A program made the translations under genes and the position numbers. The notes beneath the pieces are model-generated. The model was given only the letters and a program-made list of their open reading frames with translations. It made no database searches and was not told where the DNA came from. Positions 16,744-25,709 of a DNA stretch of 64,000 nucleotides are shown here, one piece after another. The first letter of the stretch is position 1; every line of letters begins with the position of its first letter. Origin of the DNA: Bombella favorum (GTDB taxonomy: Bacteria > Pseudomonadota > Alphaproteobacteria > Acetobacterales > Acetobacteraceae); contig NZ_NWUS01000002.1 in the NCBI RefSeq assembly GCF_014048475.1, positions 62,001 to 126,000 on the forward strand, in the 5' to 3' direction.

Positions 16744-19700
16744 CGCTTATACGCCTCTTCGTCACCCGACCGGTCGGGACCATCCTCATGACGCTGGCCA
16801 TGTTTTTGGCGGGCTGCATCGGCTATGTGAACCTGCCTGTCTCTGACCTTCCGGACGTTGATTTCCCGGTTGTTATGGTCATTGCCAACCAACCGGGTGG
16901 CTCCCCTTCCGAAATTGCCAGTACAGTTGCCGAGCCACTAGAGCGTCATCTTGGGGCCATTGCCGGGATTAGGGAGATCACCTCCCAATCTACCGTTAAT
17001 CAAACCAGAATCCTTCTTCAGTTCGATCTTTCACGGGACATTGATGGTGCTGCCAGGGATGTTCAGTCTGCCCTAAGGGCGGCTCGACAAGACCTGCCCA
17101 CTACCCTGCGCAGCGACCCCAGCTATATGAAGGCCAATGCAAACGGGCCGCCCATCATGGTCCTCTCGCTAACCTCATCCACACGCACGCCCCAGCAGCT
17201 CTACGATTTTGCCAACAATATCATCATGCCCGGCCTCAGTCAGGTCGAAGGGGTTGGCAATGTGGATATTCACGGCAGCGCCCTGCCCGCTGTGCGGGTG
17301 GAGATCAACCCCCTACGGCTCTTCCGCTACGGCATCGGTTTTGAAGATATCCGAGCAGCCCTGACATCCGCTAATGCTCACACGCCCAAAGGCTTTATCG
17401 AAATTCGGGGCAAACGCCTCATCCTCGCCACGAATGACCAAGCCACAAAGGCAAATGCTTACCGATCCCTCATCATCGCCTACCGCAATGGCCAGCCTGT
17501 GCGCCTCTCCGATGTCGCAGAGGTCGTGGATAGTGCAGAGGATCTCCGTCAGGCAGGGTATGTCAACGGAGAGCCGGATATCATCTGCACCGTCTATCCC
17601 CAAAGCGGGGCGAATATCATCAGAACCACCGATGGGCTGAAAGCCCGCCTGCCTATGCTACAGGCCGCCCTTCCGGGCAATACGCATCTGGAAATCCAAC
17701 TCGACCGCTCCATCACCATCCGGGCCTCTCTGGCCGACACACAGCGCACGCTCATCCTGTCCGTCATTTTGGTCGTGTTCGTGGTGTTGCTCTTCCTGCG
17801 GGATGGTGTGTCTGTCCTCATCCCCGCTATCGTTGTGCCTGCCTCTATCATCACCACCTTCGCCCTGATGGAGCTGCTTGGGTATCAGCTAGACACCATG
17901 TCACTCATGGCCTTAACCATCGTAACCGGCTTTGTGGTGGATGATGCTATTGTCGTGCTGGAGAATATTACCCGTCACCGGGAAATGGGCAAAACAGCAC
18001 AACAAGCCGCCATAGATGGCGCCGGGGAAGTCGTATTCACCGTTATTTCCATCACACTCTCTCTGGTCGTAGTGTTCGTGCCTATCCTGCTTATGGATGG
18101 CGTGTCTGGCCTATTCTTCCATGAATTTGCTGTGACGATCATTCTAGCGCTCTGCGTTTCCATGATGCTGTCTCTCAGCCTAACCCCCATGCTCAGTGCC
18201 CTGCTGCTATCCTTGGAGGGGAGTAACCGTTCCGATACGGGCCATCTCCGCCGTAGTCTGCGCTGGTGCGGGCAAAAACTGGATGAAGGCTTCCACAAGC
18301 TGACAAGTGGCTATATGCGCTCACTTCGGGTGGTCATGCGCCACCCGGTACCTGTGCTGCTCTCCTTACCTCTCAGCCTTATTTTGGCGGGCTGGCTCTT
18401 CACCACCCTCCCCAAGGAGCTGTTTCCTCAACAGGATGAAAGTATGCTCATGGGGCGATTAGTGGCCGATCAGGACATTTCCTTCCATGCTCTTCAGGCT
18501 CTAACCACCAAGGTAGAAAAAAGGCTGGCAAAAGACCCCGACGTTGTCAGCGTTATCGGCGGCCCCGGGAAACGCTCCGCCAACTCTGTGAACCTATTTG
18601 TCACGCTGAAGCCCAAAGCTGAACGCACGGACGATATTTCCGTCACGATCAACCGGCTCAACCACATTTTCCACCGCAAGGCGGACTTCTCCATCCGGCT
18701 ACGCCTGCCCAGCATGATCGGCGGAGGGGCCCGCTCCACCGATGGTGCCTATCAATACAGCCTGCAAGGAGATTCTGCCGAAGAACTGTACCGATGGACA
18801 CCACGGGTTGTAGAGGCTCTCTCCCACCTGCCCATGCTGGCTGATGTCACCTCCGACATGGAACAGGGCGGCCGTGGTATCACACTGGCCATTACCCGGG
18901 ATACGGAAGCCCGCTACAATATCACCCCTCAGCTTGTCAGCAACGCCCTGTATGATGCCTTCGGCCAACGGGCAGCGTCCGTCATCTACGAACCCCTAAA
19001 CCAATATCGTGTCATTATGGAGGCAGCCCCCGTTTTCTGGTCTGACCCGGACTTTCTGGCGCAGATGCGTGTCAGCATCACGGGGGGAACGGCCAACGGG
19101 GCTTATGCCTCCAACAACATCCGCGTACGGTCTAACAAAACTTCCGCCTCTCTTTCGCAGAGCCAACTGTCCTACATGAACTCCGTGGCCAATGCGCTCG
19201 CTGGGGGAAAGTCGGCCTCTAGCGGGTCCGCCGTGACGACGAGCAGCGAGACCATGGTGCCCCTGCCGCTGCTCGGCCCCTTGCGGAATGTCAATGCGCC
19301 TCTGTCCGTTAACCATCAGGGGCAGTTTGTGGCTACGACCATATCCTTCAACCTTGCACCAGGTGCCACATTAGGGCCTGCCATTCAGGCCGTGGAGCAA
19401 GCCATGGTTCGGCTCCACCTCCCCAACGCCATACAGGGCGGCTTTACCGGCAATGCTGCCAGCCTCAAGAAATCCGTCAGCCGGGAACCTCTATTGATCC
19501 TTGCAGCACTAATTGCCGTTTATGTCGTGCTGGGCATCCTCTATGAAAGCCTGATCCACCCGCTGACTATCCTTTCTACGCTCCCCTCTGCGGGTGTAGG
19601 GGCATTGCTGGCTGTTGGCTTTTTCGGGCAACCTTTCTCGCTTCTGACACTGATCGGCGTCATCCTGCTGATCGGTATCGTCAAAAAGAACGCCATCATG

Positions 19701-20021
19701 CTCATCGACTTTGCCATCCATGCACGCCATCACGGCAAAGGCGCACAAGAAGCTATTCTGACAGCCAGCCATCTGCGCTTCCGTCCTATTCTCATGACAA
19801 CCTTTGCGGCAGCTCTGGGGGCCGTTCCTCTGCTGATAGGCAATGATTATGGCAGCGAAATGCGCCAACCACTCGGCCTATCTATTCTAGGGGGGCTATG
19901 CCTCAGCCAGCTTCTAACCCTCTATACGACCCCAGTTGTTTATCTCTCGCTTGACCGGCTGAGCTACAAGGTAAAACAGTACGTCTTCAAAAAACGCACA
20001 TTGAGCAATCCAAAATCATAA
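16740..20021 (+). CDS. mdtC: RND efflux pump, MdtC-like
   Basis: A 1093-residue RND permease, the second pump subunit. It opens with GTG at 16740, inside the mdtB stop (GTGA), so translation is coupled. N-terminal LIRLFVTRPVGTILMTLAM is typical. Helix 4 carries GFVVDDAIVVLENITRH with the Asp-Asp relay, and the second half has LLIGIVKKNAIMLIDFA. A Ser/Ala/Gly-rich insertion lies near residues 785-835. In the MdtABC system the B and C subunits form a mixed trimer. The matching outer-membrane channel is 600 bp downstream rather than adjacent. No terminator is obvious after the stop. Confidence 0.92.
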   Translation: MTLIRLFVTRPVGTILMTLAMFLAGCIGYVNLPVSDLPDVDFPVVMVIANQPGGSPSEIASTVAEPLERHLGAIAGIREITSQSTVNQTRILLQFDLSRDIDGAARDVQSALRAARQDLPTTLRSDPSYMKANANGPPIMVLSLTSSTRTPQQLYDFANNIIMPGLSQVEGVGNVDIHGSALPAVRVEINPLRLFRYGIGFEDIRAALTSANAHTPKGFIEIRGKRLILATNDQATKANAYRSLIIAYRNGQPVRLSDVAEVVDSAEDLRQAGYVNGEPDIICTVYPQSGANIIRTTDGLKARLPMLQAALPGNTHLEIQLDRSITIRASLADTQRTLILSVILVVFVVLLFLRDGVSVLIPAIVVPASIITTFALMELLGYQLDTMSLMALTIVTGFVVDDAIVVLENITRHREMGKTAQQAAIDGAGEVVFTVISITLSLVVVFVPILLMDGVSGLFFHEFAVTIILALCVSMMLSLSLTPMLSALLLSLEGSNRSDTGHLRRSLRWCGQKLDEGFHKLTSGYMRSLRVVMRHPVPVLLSLPLSLILAGWLFTTLPKELFPQQDESMLMGRLVADQDISFHALQALTTKVEKRLAKDPDVVSVIGGPGKRSANSVNLFVTLKPKAERTDDISVTINRLNHIFHRKADFSIRLRLPSMIGGGARSTDGAYQYSLQGDSAEELYRWTPRVVEALSHLPMLADVTSDMEQGGRGITLAITRDTEARYNITPQLVSNALYDAFGQRAASVIYEPLNQYRVIMEAAPVFWSDPDFLAQMRVSITGGTANGAYASNNIRVRSNKTSASLSQSQLSYMNSVANALAGGKSASSGSAVTTSSETMVPLPLLGPLRNVNAPLSVNHQGQFVATTISFNLAPGATLGPAIQAVEQAMVRLHLPNAIQGGFTGNAASLKKSVSREPLLILAALIAVYVVLGILYESLIHPLTILSTLPSAGVGALLAVGFFGQPFSLLTLIGVILLIGIVKKNAIMLIDFAIHARHHGKGAQEAILTASHLRFRPILMTTFAAALGAVPLLIGNDYGSEMRQPLGLSILGGLCLSQLLTLYTTPVVYLSLDRLSYKVKQYVFKKRTLSNPKS

Positions 20022-20621
20022 ATCTGGGTCAGAACAAGGCAGCATAGTACCGTCACTTGGACTTAAACCCTGTGTGAGTGAATGGGCATACGTCCTGAAG
20101 AAATCAAAAAGAGCAACAATCTTGGCACAGCTGCGGACGATGACGGCGTCGTATCATTTCTATTCTCCATTACCGTCTCTGAAAGAAACATATATTGAGC
20201 CTTCCAAGCAAAGACTAAAATAAAGCTATATTGCCTGAACGATATTCAAAATGAATCTATTAAACATGAATATCTGAAGAAATCGTAAGAGATTACAGCT
20301 CCATGTGGGTGCCGACAGGTTTGTTCATACAAAACAGGTACCCACATATGGGCGTATATTTAGAGCCTTTCCATATAATCCATTTCTGACAAAAAGCCTT
20401 CCTGCTGTAGCCATTGCAGACAGGAAATAGCGTAGCCACACAAAACATCACATCCTGCCTTTCTTTCCCCACACGATACCGCTAGCACCTACCAGCCTCC
20501 TCCGTAGCCCACTGATGTTCCTTATTCTAAAAAAGTAATAATGCTCATGAATGTGCCTTCATCTGATATAACGCCCCCTCAGGTAACCAATTGCCGTCTC
20601 CATCGTCATAACCGGATTTTC
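20022..20621. other. 600-bp AT-richer noncoding gap between mdtC and the outer-membrane channel gene
   Basis: This stretch is clearly more AT-rich than its neighbours and holds no recognisable gene. It contains one 38-codon frame (20082-20198) with a weak Shine-Dalgarno and no recognised family, a nested hairpin at 20302-20346, and a weak inverted element near 20400 (CCTG/CAGG arms). No clear terminator for mdtC and no confident promoter were found. It may be decayed DNA, a small RNA locus or a regulatory island. Confidence 0.5.
20302..20346. repeat. Nested hairpin in the mdtC to channel gap
   Basis: TGTGGGT (20304-20310) pairs with ACCCACA (20340-20346). Inside, TTTGT and ACAAA pair around a TCAT loop, and ACAGGT occurs twice on either side. 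The symmetric layout suggests a structured RNA or a protein-binding element. Confidence 0.4.
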
Positions 20622-22142
20622 ATGTCGTTTCCTTTTCGTGCCTTACGTTCTGCTGTTCTGACAACCGGCCTGCTCGCCACTTTGGGAGGGTGTATGGTCG
20701 GGCCGAATTATCACCGGCCAAAAGCGATCATTTCAGCACACTTCAAGGAAGCACCACCTCCGAAAGGCTGGATAAAAGCCAACCCCTCCATGAGCAATAT
20801 GCCCAAGGGCGATTGGTGGACCGTATTCAACGACCCAACACTGAACCAGCTTGAGGGGGAAGTCAGTCGCTCCAACCAGAGCCTAAAGCAGTACGAAGCA
20901 CAGTACCGCAAGGCACGGGCCATGATTGACTCCGTACGGGCCAGCCTTTTCCCAACGCTGAACGGCAAATTCGGCTTCAACCGCAACTCTAGCGGTGGCA
21001 GGACTATCAGCGGCCTAAATGCGGACCCACACACCTTTGTCAACACGACCAACACGTGGACTATGGGGCCCAATGCCAGCTGGACGATTGACGTCTGGGG
21101 TATGATCCGCCGGCAGATTGAACAGCAGGTTAGCTCGACACAGTCCAGCGCTGCCCTGCTGGCCAACATGCGGCTTTCCTACCAGCTAGAACTCGCCACC
21201 GATTATATGAACCTGCGCTATCAGGACAGCCTGATCGACCTGTTCACACGCAATGTTGGCCTATATCAGCACAATCTTGAAATTCTCAGCAATCAGCTAG
21301 CGGCCGGTGTCGCCGACCCTACGAGCGTGCTGCAGGCCAAATATCAGCTAGAATCAACTCAGGCCAGCCTGGCTAATGCCCATGTGGCTCGTGCTCAGTA
21401 TGAACATGCCATTGCCGTGCTGATCGGCCGTCCTCCTGCCGATCTAACCATCGCACACGCCCCACTCCCATTCACCCTTCCGCCCATTCCCCAATTTCTA
21501 CCTTCAGACCTATTGCAGAGACGCCCGGATATCGCCCAGGCAGAGCGGGAAATGGAAGGCTATAATGCCGAAATCGGTTATGAGATCGGCGCATTTTATC
21601 CACAAATCAGCATTTCTGCCAGTTACGGCTATAGTGGCAATCCCATCCAACATCTGATCCAGCTAGCCACACGCACATGGTCCCTCGGGGCAGCCGCCAG
21701 TGAAACACTCTTTAACGGAGGGGCTCGCTCCGCCGCTGTGCGAGAGGCCGAAGCCGACTACGACAACGCCGTTGCCAATTACAGGCAGGTCGTCCTCAAG
21801 GCCCTTCAGGATACAGAGGATCAGCTCTCCAACCTACATTATCTAGGCGATCAGATGACCTACCAGAATCAGGCTGTCGAGAGCGCACAGCGGGCCGTAG
21901 AGGTCTCCATGAACGAGTATCTGGCCGGGACACAAATCTATACCACCGTCATCACAGCGCAGCAGACAGCCCTGCAATATGAAGAATCTCGCCTACAGAT
22001 CCAGCAGCAGCGGCTCAATAGTGTTATTCGCCTCATTACAGATATCGGCGGTGGCTGGGATACCAACCAGCTTCCCAGCAAAGATTCCCTACAGACGGAC
22101 AATCCTTTCCTGCCCAGCTTTATTCAAAAAGATAAAAACTGA
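20622..22142 (+). CDS. NodT-family efflux outer-membrane lipoprotein
   Basis: A 506-residue outer-membrane factor of the TolC/NodT class that completes the tripartite efflux system with the upstream adaptor and pumps. A lipoprotein signal is visible (LLATLGGCMVGPNYHRP), with the acylated Cys near residue 24. Two repeats of the outer-membrane efflux fold follow, with family motifs WWTVFNDPTLNQL and LQRRPDIAQAEREM. The longest frame opens at 20541, but ATG 20622 places a normal signal peptide. The Shine-Dalgarno is weak at both, so the start is uncertain. It ends in a strong terminator. Confidence 0.88.
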   Translation: MSFPFRALRSAVLTTGLLATLGGCMVGPNYHRPKAIISAHFKEAPPPKGWIKANPSMSNMPKGDWWTVFNDPTLNQLEGEVSRSNQSLKQYEAQYRKARAMIDSVRASLFPTLNGKFGFNRNSSGGRTISGLNADPHTFVNTTNTWTMGPNASWTIDVWGMIRRQIEQQVSSTQSSAALLANMRLSYQLELATDYMNLRYQDSLIDLFTRNVGLYQHNLEILSNQLAAGVADPTSVLQAKYQLESTQASLANAHVARAQYEHAIAVLIGRPPADLTIAHAPLPFTLPPIPQFLPSDLLQRRPDIAQAEREMEGYNAEIGYEIGAFYPQISISASYGYSGNPIQHLIQLATRTWSLGAAASETLFNGGARSAAVREAEADYDNAVANYRQVVLKALQDTEDQLSNLHYLGDQMTYQNQAVESAQRAVEVSMNEYLAGTQIYTTVITAQQTALQYEESRLQIQQQRLNSVIRLITDIGGGWDTNQLPSKDSLQTDNPFLPSFIQKDKN

Positions 22143-22149
22143 TCTCATA

Positions 22150-22190
22150 AAAAAGGCGCCCCCTTCCTTCTGGAAGAGAGGCGCCTTTTT
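22150..22190 (+). terminator. Rho-independent terminator, probably bidirectional
   Basis: AAAAAGGCGCC (22150-22160) pairs with GGCGCCTTTTT (22180-22190), with an inner CTTCC/GGAAG stem. T and A runs flank both sides. It closes the plus-strand channel gene and can also stop the minus-strand small gene ending at 22215. Confidence 0.9.
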
Positions 22191-22214
22191 CCGAGGCAGA
22201 ATCGCCCGGTGTCT

Positions 22215-22382
22215 TCAGGAAGCCTGCCGCCCCTGACATGACTTCTTCTTTCGACCCAGAAATGTCCCTACAAAAAAAGCAAATCCAGCCCATCCCCAAG
22301 GATGGTCCATTACTAGATCCTCAATTACGTCCTGTACCAGTCCCAGAATCGGGCGGCTTACGTCTTTCAGATTAGAACTCAT
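22215..22382 (-). CDS. Small membrane protein, 55 residues
   Basis: A short frame between convergent terminators. It starts with MSSNLKDVSRPILGLVQDVI, continues to a hydrophobic segment (about 29-43, WGWAGFAFFVGTFLG), and ends in a basic tail (RKKKSC...). The layout recalls the C-terminal part of ElaB/CsbD-like anchored proteins, but no family is recognised. The Shine-Dalgarno (CAGG) is modest. It sits between the rplQ terminator and a bidirectional terminator, which suggests a separate small transcription unit. Confidence 0.5.
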   Translation of the reverse strand: MSSNLKDVSRPILGLVQDVIEDLVMDHPWGWAGFAFFVGTFLGRKKKSCQGRQAS

Positions 22383-22421
22383 GGCATTACCTGCTTTTCT
22401 ATCGGGTACTCTTACCCCGTG

Positions 22422-22454
22422 AAAAAAGGCCGATGCCTAATGGCACCGACCTTT
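22422..22454 (-). terminator. Terminator of the ribosomal alpha operon (after rplQ)
   Basis: On the minus strand GGTCGGTGCC pairs with GGCATCGGCC (two G-U pairs) around a short loop, then a run of six T at 22427-22422. It marks the end of the S10-spc-alpha supercluster. Confidence 0.85.
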
Positions 22455-22481
22455 CCTTTATTCTCCCATTGGAGAAAAAGC

Positions 22482-22898
22482 TCAAGCAGCTTCCTGTTCT
22501 TCTTTCTGAACAGCACCACTATCTTTGCCTTTGGCTTCGACATTGCGGTCGAGCAGCTCGATCACAGCCATGTCAGCGTTATCGCCATAACGCACGCCAG
22601 CCTTCAGCACACGGCTGTAGCCGCCTGCACGGCTAGCATAACGCTGGCTCAGCTCGGAGAAGAGCTTGCTGACGATGGCATCGTCACGCAGCTGTGCAAA
22701 AGCCTGACGACGTGCGTGCAGCGTGCCACGCTTTGCCAGAGTGATCAGCTTCTCGACAACCGGGCGCAGCTCTTTAGCTTTCGGCAGAGTCGTGGAGATC
22801 TGCTCATGCTTGATGAGCGCAACAGCCATGTTGCGGAACATCGCAGCGCGATGAGTGGAGGTGACGCCAAGTTTACGTCCGCTCAGATTATGACGCAT
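22482..22898 (-). CDS. rplQ: 50S ribosomal protein L17
   Basis: A 138-residue L17. The conserved N-terminus ([20 protein letters not shown], then [32 protein letters not shown]) is unmistakable. The last 20 residues are an extra Glu/Lys/Ala tail beyond the core of about 118, common in alphaproteobacteria. It is the last gene of the alpha operon, 44 bp after rpoA, followed by a terminator. Confidence 0.98.
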   Translation of the reverse strand: MRHNLSGRKLGVTSTHRAAMFRNMAVALIKHEQISTTLPKAKELRPVVEKLITLAKRGTLHARRQAFAQLRDDAIVSKLFSELSQRYASRAGGYSRVLKAGVRYGDNADMAVIELLDRNVEAKGKDSGAVQKEEQEAA

Positions 22899-22942
22899 GT
22901 TGTTTCCCTAATCCTTCTACCCGAACTTCCCAGCCGGGGTTC

Positions 22943-23968
22943 TTAGAATGTCTCGTCGAGACGCCGGGCCAGATCCTCAATGCTCTCCGGCGGCCAAGCC
23001 GGGACATTCATCCCCAGCGAAAGCCCCATGCCTGTGAGCACTTCCTTGATCTCATTCAGCGACTTACGACCAAAATTCGGAGTCCGCAGCATTTCCTGCT
23101 CGCTCTTCTGCACGAGATCGCCAATATACACGATATTGTCGTTCTTCAGGCAGTTTGCACTACGCACGGAAAGCTCAAGCTCATCCACCTTACGCAGAAG
23201 GTGACGGCTGAACGGCAGATCATCCTGCGGCTCTTCATTCTGAACCGGACGCGGCTCATCAAAGTTGATGAAGAGCTGAAGCTGATCCTGCATGATGCGA
23301 GCAGCCAGTGCCAGTGCGTCTTCCGGAGTCACGACTCCGTTTGTCTCGACACTCAGCAGCAGCTTGTCATAGTCGGTGACCTGCCCCACACGGGTCGGCT
23401 CCACCTTATAGGAGACACGCTGCACAGGTGAATAAATCGCATCAATGGGGATCAAACCGATTGGCGCATCATCCGGACGGTTAGCAGAGGCAGGGACATA
23501 CCCCTTGCCCATATTCACCGTGAATTCCATGCCAAGCTTGACATCATCGTCAAGCGTACAGATCACCAGATCCGGATTCATGATCTCGATATCATGGCCC
23601 GTCTGAATCTGCCCGGCCTTCACTTCTCCCGGCCCTGTAGCCGTGAGAACCATACGCTTCGGCCCTTCACCATGCATACGCAAAGCAAGCTGCTTAACGT
23701 TAAGCACGATGTCGGTCACATCCTCACGCACTCCCGCCACAGACGAGAACTCATGCAGGACTCCGTCAATCTGGATGGCCGTAACGGCAGCACCCTGAAG
23801 GGAGGAAAGAAGAATACGGCGCAGAGCATTGCCCATTGTAAGACCAAAACCGCGTTCCAACGGTTCTGCAACAATGGTTGCCATGCGAGAGGGAACCGGG
23901 CCGGGCTCGACTTCAAGCTTCTCCGGTTTGATGAGAGACTGCCAATTTTTCTGGAGAACCAAGATCAT
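22943..23968 (-). CDS. rpoA: RNA polymerase alpha subunit
   Basis: A 341-residue alpha subunit. The N-terminal domain, which dimerises and nucleates polymerase assembly, shows [19 protein letters not shown] near residues 39-57. The C-terminal domain, which contacts UP elements and activators, has [16 protein letters not shown] then [14 protein letters not shown]. Length matches alphaproteobacterial homologues. It lies 137 bp after rpsK, a spacer containing two perfect hairpins. Confidence 0.98.
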   Translation of the reverse strand: MILVLQKNWQSLIKPEKLEVEPGPVPSRMATIVAEPLERGFGLTMGNALRRILLSSLQGAAVTAIQIDGVLHEFSSVAGVREDVTDIVLNVKQLALRMHGEGPKRMVLTATGPGEVKAGQIQTGHDIEIMNPDLVICTLDDDVKLGMEFTVNMGKGYVPASANRPDDAPIGLIPIDAIYSPVQRVSYKVEPTRVGQVTDYDKLLLSVETNGVVTPEDALALAARIMQDQLQLFINFDEPRPVQNEEPQDDLPFSRHLLRKVDELELSVRSANCLKNDNIVYIGDLVQKSEQEMLRTPNFGRKSLNEIKEVLTGMGLSLGMNVPAWPPESIEDLARRLDETF

Positions 23969-23988
23969 GGCCTTTCAAACAACGAAGC

Positions 23989-24005
23989 CCGCCATAGGAT
24001 GGCGG
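23989..24005 (-). other. Hairpin 1 in the rpsK-rpoA spacer
   Basis: CCGCCAT (23989-23995) and ATGGCGG (23999-24005) form a perfect 7-bp stem with a 3-nt loop. No U-run follows. It is one of two adjacent hairpins, probably structured mRNA within the operon. Confidence 0.5.
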
Positions 24006-24013
24006 TGCCAGGC

Positions 24014-24029
24014 CCGCACTATCGTGCGG
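24014..24029 (-). other. Hairpin 2 in the rpsK-rpoA spacer
   Basis: CCGCAC (24014-24019) and GTGCGG (24024-24029) form a perfect 6-bp stem with a TATC loop, nine bases from hairpin 1. Together they may tune rpoA translation or mRNA processing. Confidence 0.45.
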
Positions 24030-24105
24030 TACGAACTCACCAAGGTTAATCTGGCTGCACCATCCATTCGTGACAGCCAGACCTACCAGATTTTTGCGTC
24101 CAGTA

Positions 24106-24498
24106 TTAGACGCGGCGACGCTTGCGCGGACGGCAACCGTTATGCGGTACCGGTGTCATGTCGCGGATAGATGTGATCGTGAACCCGACAGCCTGAAGGG
24201 CACGCAGTGCGCTCTCACGCCCAGAACCAGGACCGGAAACTTCGATCTCCAGTGTCTCCATGCCGTGCTCACGAGCCTTACGACCCGCATCCTCGGCAGC
24301 CACCTGTGCGGCATAGGGAGTGGACTTACGTGAGCCCTTGAAGCCCTGTGCGCCAGAAGAAGACCATGCGATGGCATTGCCCTGGGCATCAGCAATCGTA
24401 ATCATCGTGTTATTGAAGGTGGAAAGAACGTGAGCAACACCAGAGATGATGTTTTTACGTTCCTTCTTACGGATACGCGGTGCGGCAGCTTTGGCCAT
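24106..24498 (-). CDS. rpsK: 30S ribosomal protein S11
   Basis: A 130-residue S11 with the canonical stretches [34 protein letters not shown] and the C-terminal [18 protein letters not shown]. It sits on the 30S platform near the mRNA exit. It is 50 bp after rpsM in the alpha operon. Confidence 0.98.
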   Translation of the reverse strand: MAKAAAPRIRKKERKNIISGVAHVLSTFNNTMITIADAQGNAIAWSSSGAQGFKGSRKSTPYAAQVAAEDAGRKAREHGMETLEIEVSGPGSGRESALRALQAVGFTITSIRDMTPVPHNGCRPRKRRRV

Positions 24499-24548
24499 AA
24501 TATGCTTGTCCTACTAAATCTGCGATAGCGTGAAAGAAGCAGCGCCTA

Positions 24549-24926
24549 TTAGCGTGTTGCTTTCTTCTTACCTGCAATGGCAACAGCCTTACCCTTACGG
24601 GTGCGGGCGTTGGTATGCGTACGCTGACCACGAACCGGCAGACCACGACGATGACGCAGGCCACGATAGCAGCCAAGGTCCATCAGACGCTTGATGTTCA
24701 TCGCCGTCTCACGACGGAGATCACCTTCCACACGATAATCGCTGTCGATCAGGTCACGGATCTTCGTCACCTCATCGTCAGACAGCTCATTCACGCGCTT
24801 GGCATTGTCAATGCCGAGCTTCTCACAGATAGCCTGTGCGCTCGACGGACCAATGCCATAAACATAGCGCAGACCGATGACCACCCGTTTGTTGGTCGGA
24901 ATGTTTACGCCGGCAATACGTGCCAC
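24549..24926 (-). CDS. rpsM: 30S ribosomal protein S13
   Basis: A 125-residue S13 of the 30S head, contacting the P-site tRNA and 50S bridges. Motifs are [34 protein letters not shown] and the C-terminal [23 protein letters not shown]. The longest frame opens at 24953, but family alignment and a GGGAG Shine-Dalgarno 7 nt upstream put the start at GTG 24926. A hairpin (24943-24961) lies just before that site. Confidence 0.96.
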   Translation of the reverse strand: MARIAGVNIPTNKRVVIGLRYVYGIGPSSAQAICEKLGIDNAKRVNELSDDEVTKIRDLIDSDYRVEGDLRRETAMNIKRLMDLGCYRGLRHRRGLPVRGQRTHTNARTRKGKAVAIAGKKKATR

Positions 24927-25130
24927 GCCAATTCTCCCATCCACACGGCTCACGGCCGTGTTTACAAAAATCTTTGTCTGACCGGACCATGGCCGCTCAC
25001 CGGCGTCGGTCCCCAGAACGATTCCGCCCCTATTGCTAGGACTGCACGTTCATCTCATGCTGGGCGAATATACTGCCCTGCCAGACAAGTCAAACCATAA
25101 AGATCACTTTTCCGTGATCAGCTCATTCAT

Positions 25131-25709
25131 TCAGGAAGCGATCTGATCAAGAAAGGCATCAATTGCCTTCCCGACTGTCTCAACATCCTGCATACCATCA
25201 ATACGCTTCAAGCGACCATTCTGCTCATAATAAGGCAGAATGGGAGCTGTCTGCTTCCGATACACCTCCAGACGAGCATGGATGACCTCTGGATGATCAT
25301 CAGCACGCCGGGAACCATCCTCATGCTGACGCTCCGAAAGACGCTTCACCAACGCTTCCTCGTCGACATCAAGAAGAATGACCGCATCAATCTTCAATCC
25401 CTGCTCCTTCAGCATGGAATCCAAGACTTCAGCCTGGCTTTCAGTCCGGGGGAAGCCATCAAGGATAACCCCCTCCCCACAATCAGGCTGGGCAATACGG
25501 TTCTCGATCATCTGAACAATGATCGGGTCGGGGACAAAATGTCCCTTTGCCATCAGCTCTTTGACCTCAAGGCCAATCGGCGTTTCTGCCTTCACCTCGG
25601 CACGCAGCATATCCCCTGTAGAGATCTGCTTCATGCCACGGTTGGCTTCAAGCCGTTTGGCCTGTGTTCCCTTACCCGCACCAGGCGGACCAAGAAGAAT
25701 AATATTCAC
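25131..25709 (-). CDS. adk: Adenylate kinase (short form)
   Basis: A 192-residue adenylate kinase, which interconverts ATP plus AMP and two ADP. The P-loop is GPPGAGKGTQAKRL at residues 7-20. The AMP site is visible as STGDMLRAEV and DGFPRT. The LID is short (LSERQHEDGSRRADDH) and lacks zinc-binding cysteines, typical of the alphaproteobacterial short type. The ATG overlaps the secY stop by 4 bp, so it is translationally coupled. Confidence 0.97.
   Translation of the reverse strand: MNIILLGPPGAGKGTQAKRLEANRGMKQISTGDMLRAEVKAETPIGLEVKELMAKGHFVPDPIIVQMIENRIAQPDCGEGVILDGFPRTESQAEVLDSMLKEQGLKIDAVILLDVDEEALVKRLSERQHEDGSRRADDHPEVIHARLEVYRKQTAPILPYYEQNGRLKRIDGMQDVETVGKAIDAFLDQIAS

Noticed and set aside
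20082-20198. A 38-codon frame in the mdtC to channel gap as a gene
   Set aside because: Weak Shine-Dalgarno, no recognised family and AT-rich surroundings; kept only as a note in the gap description.
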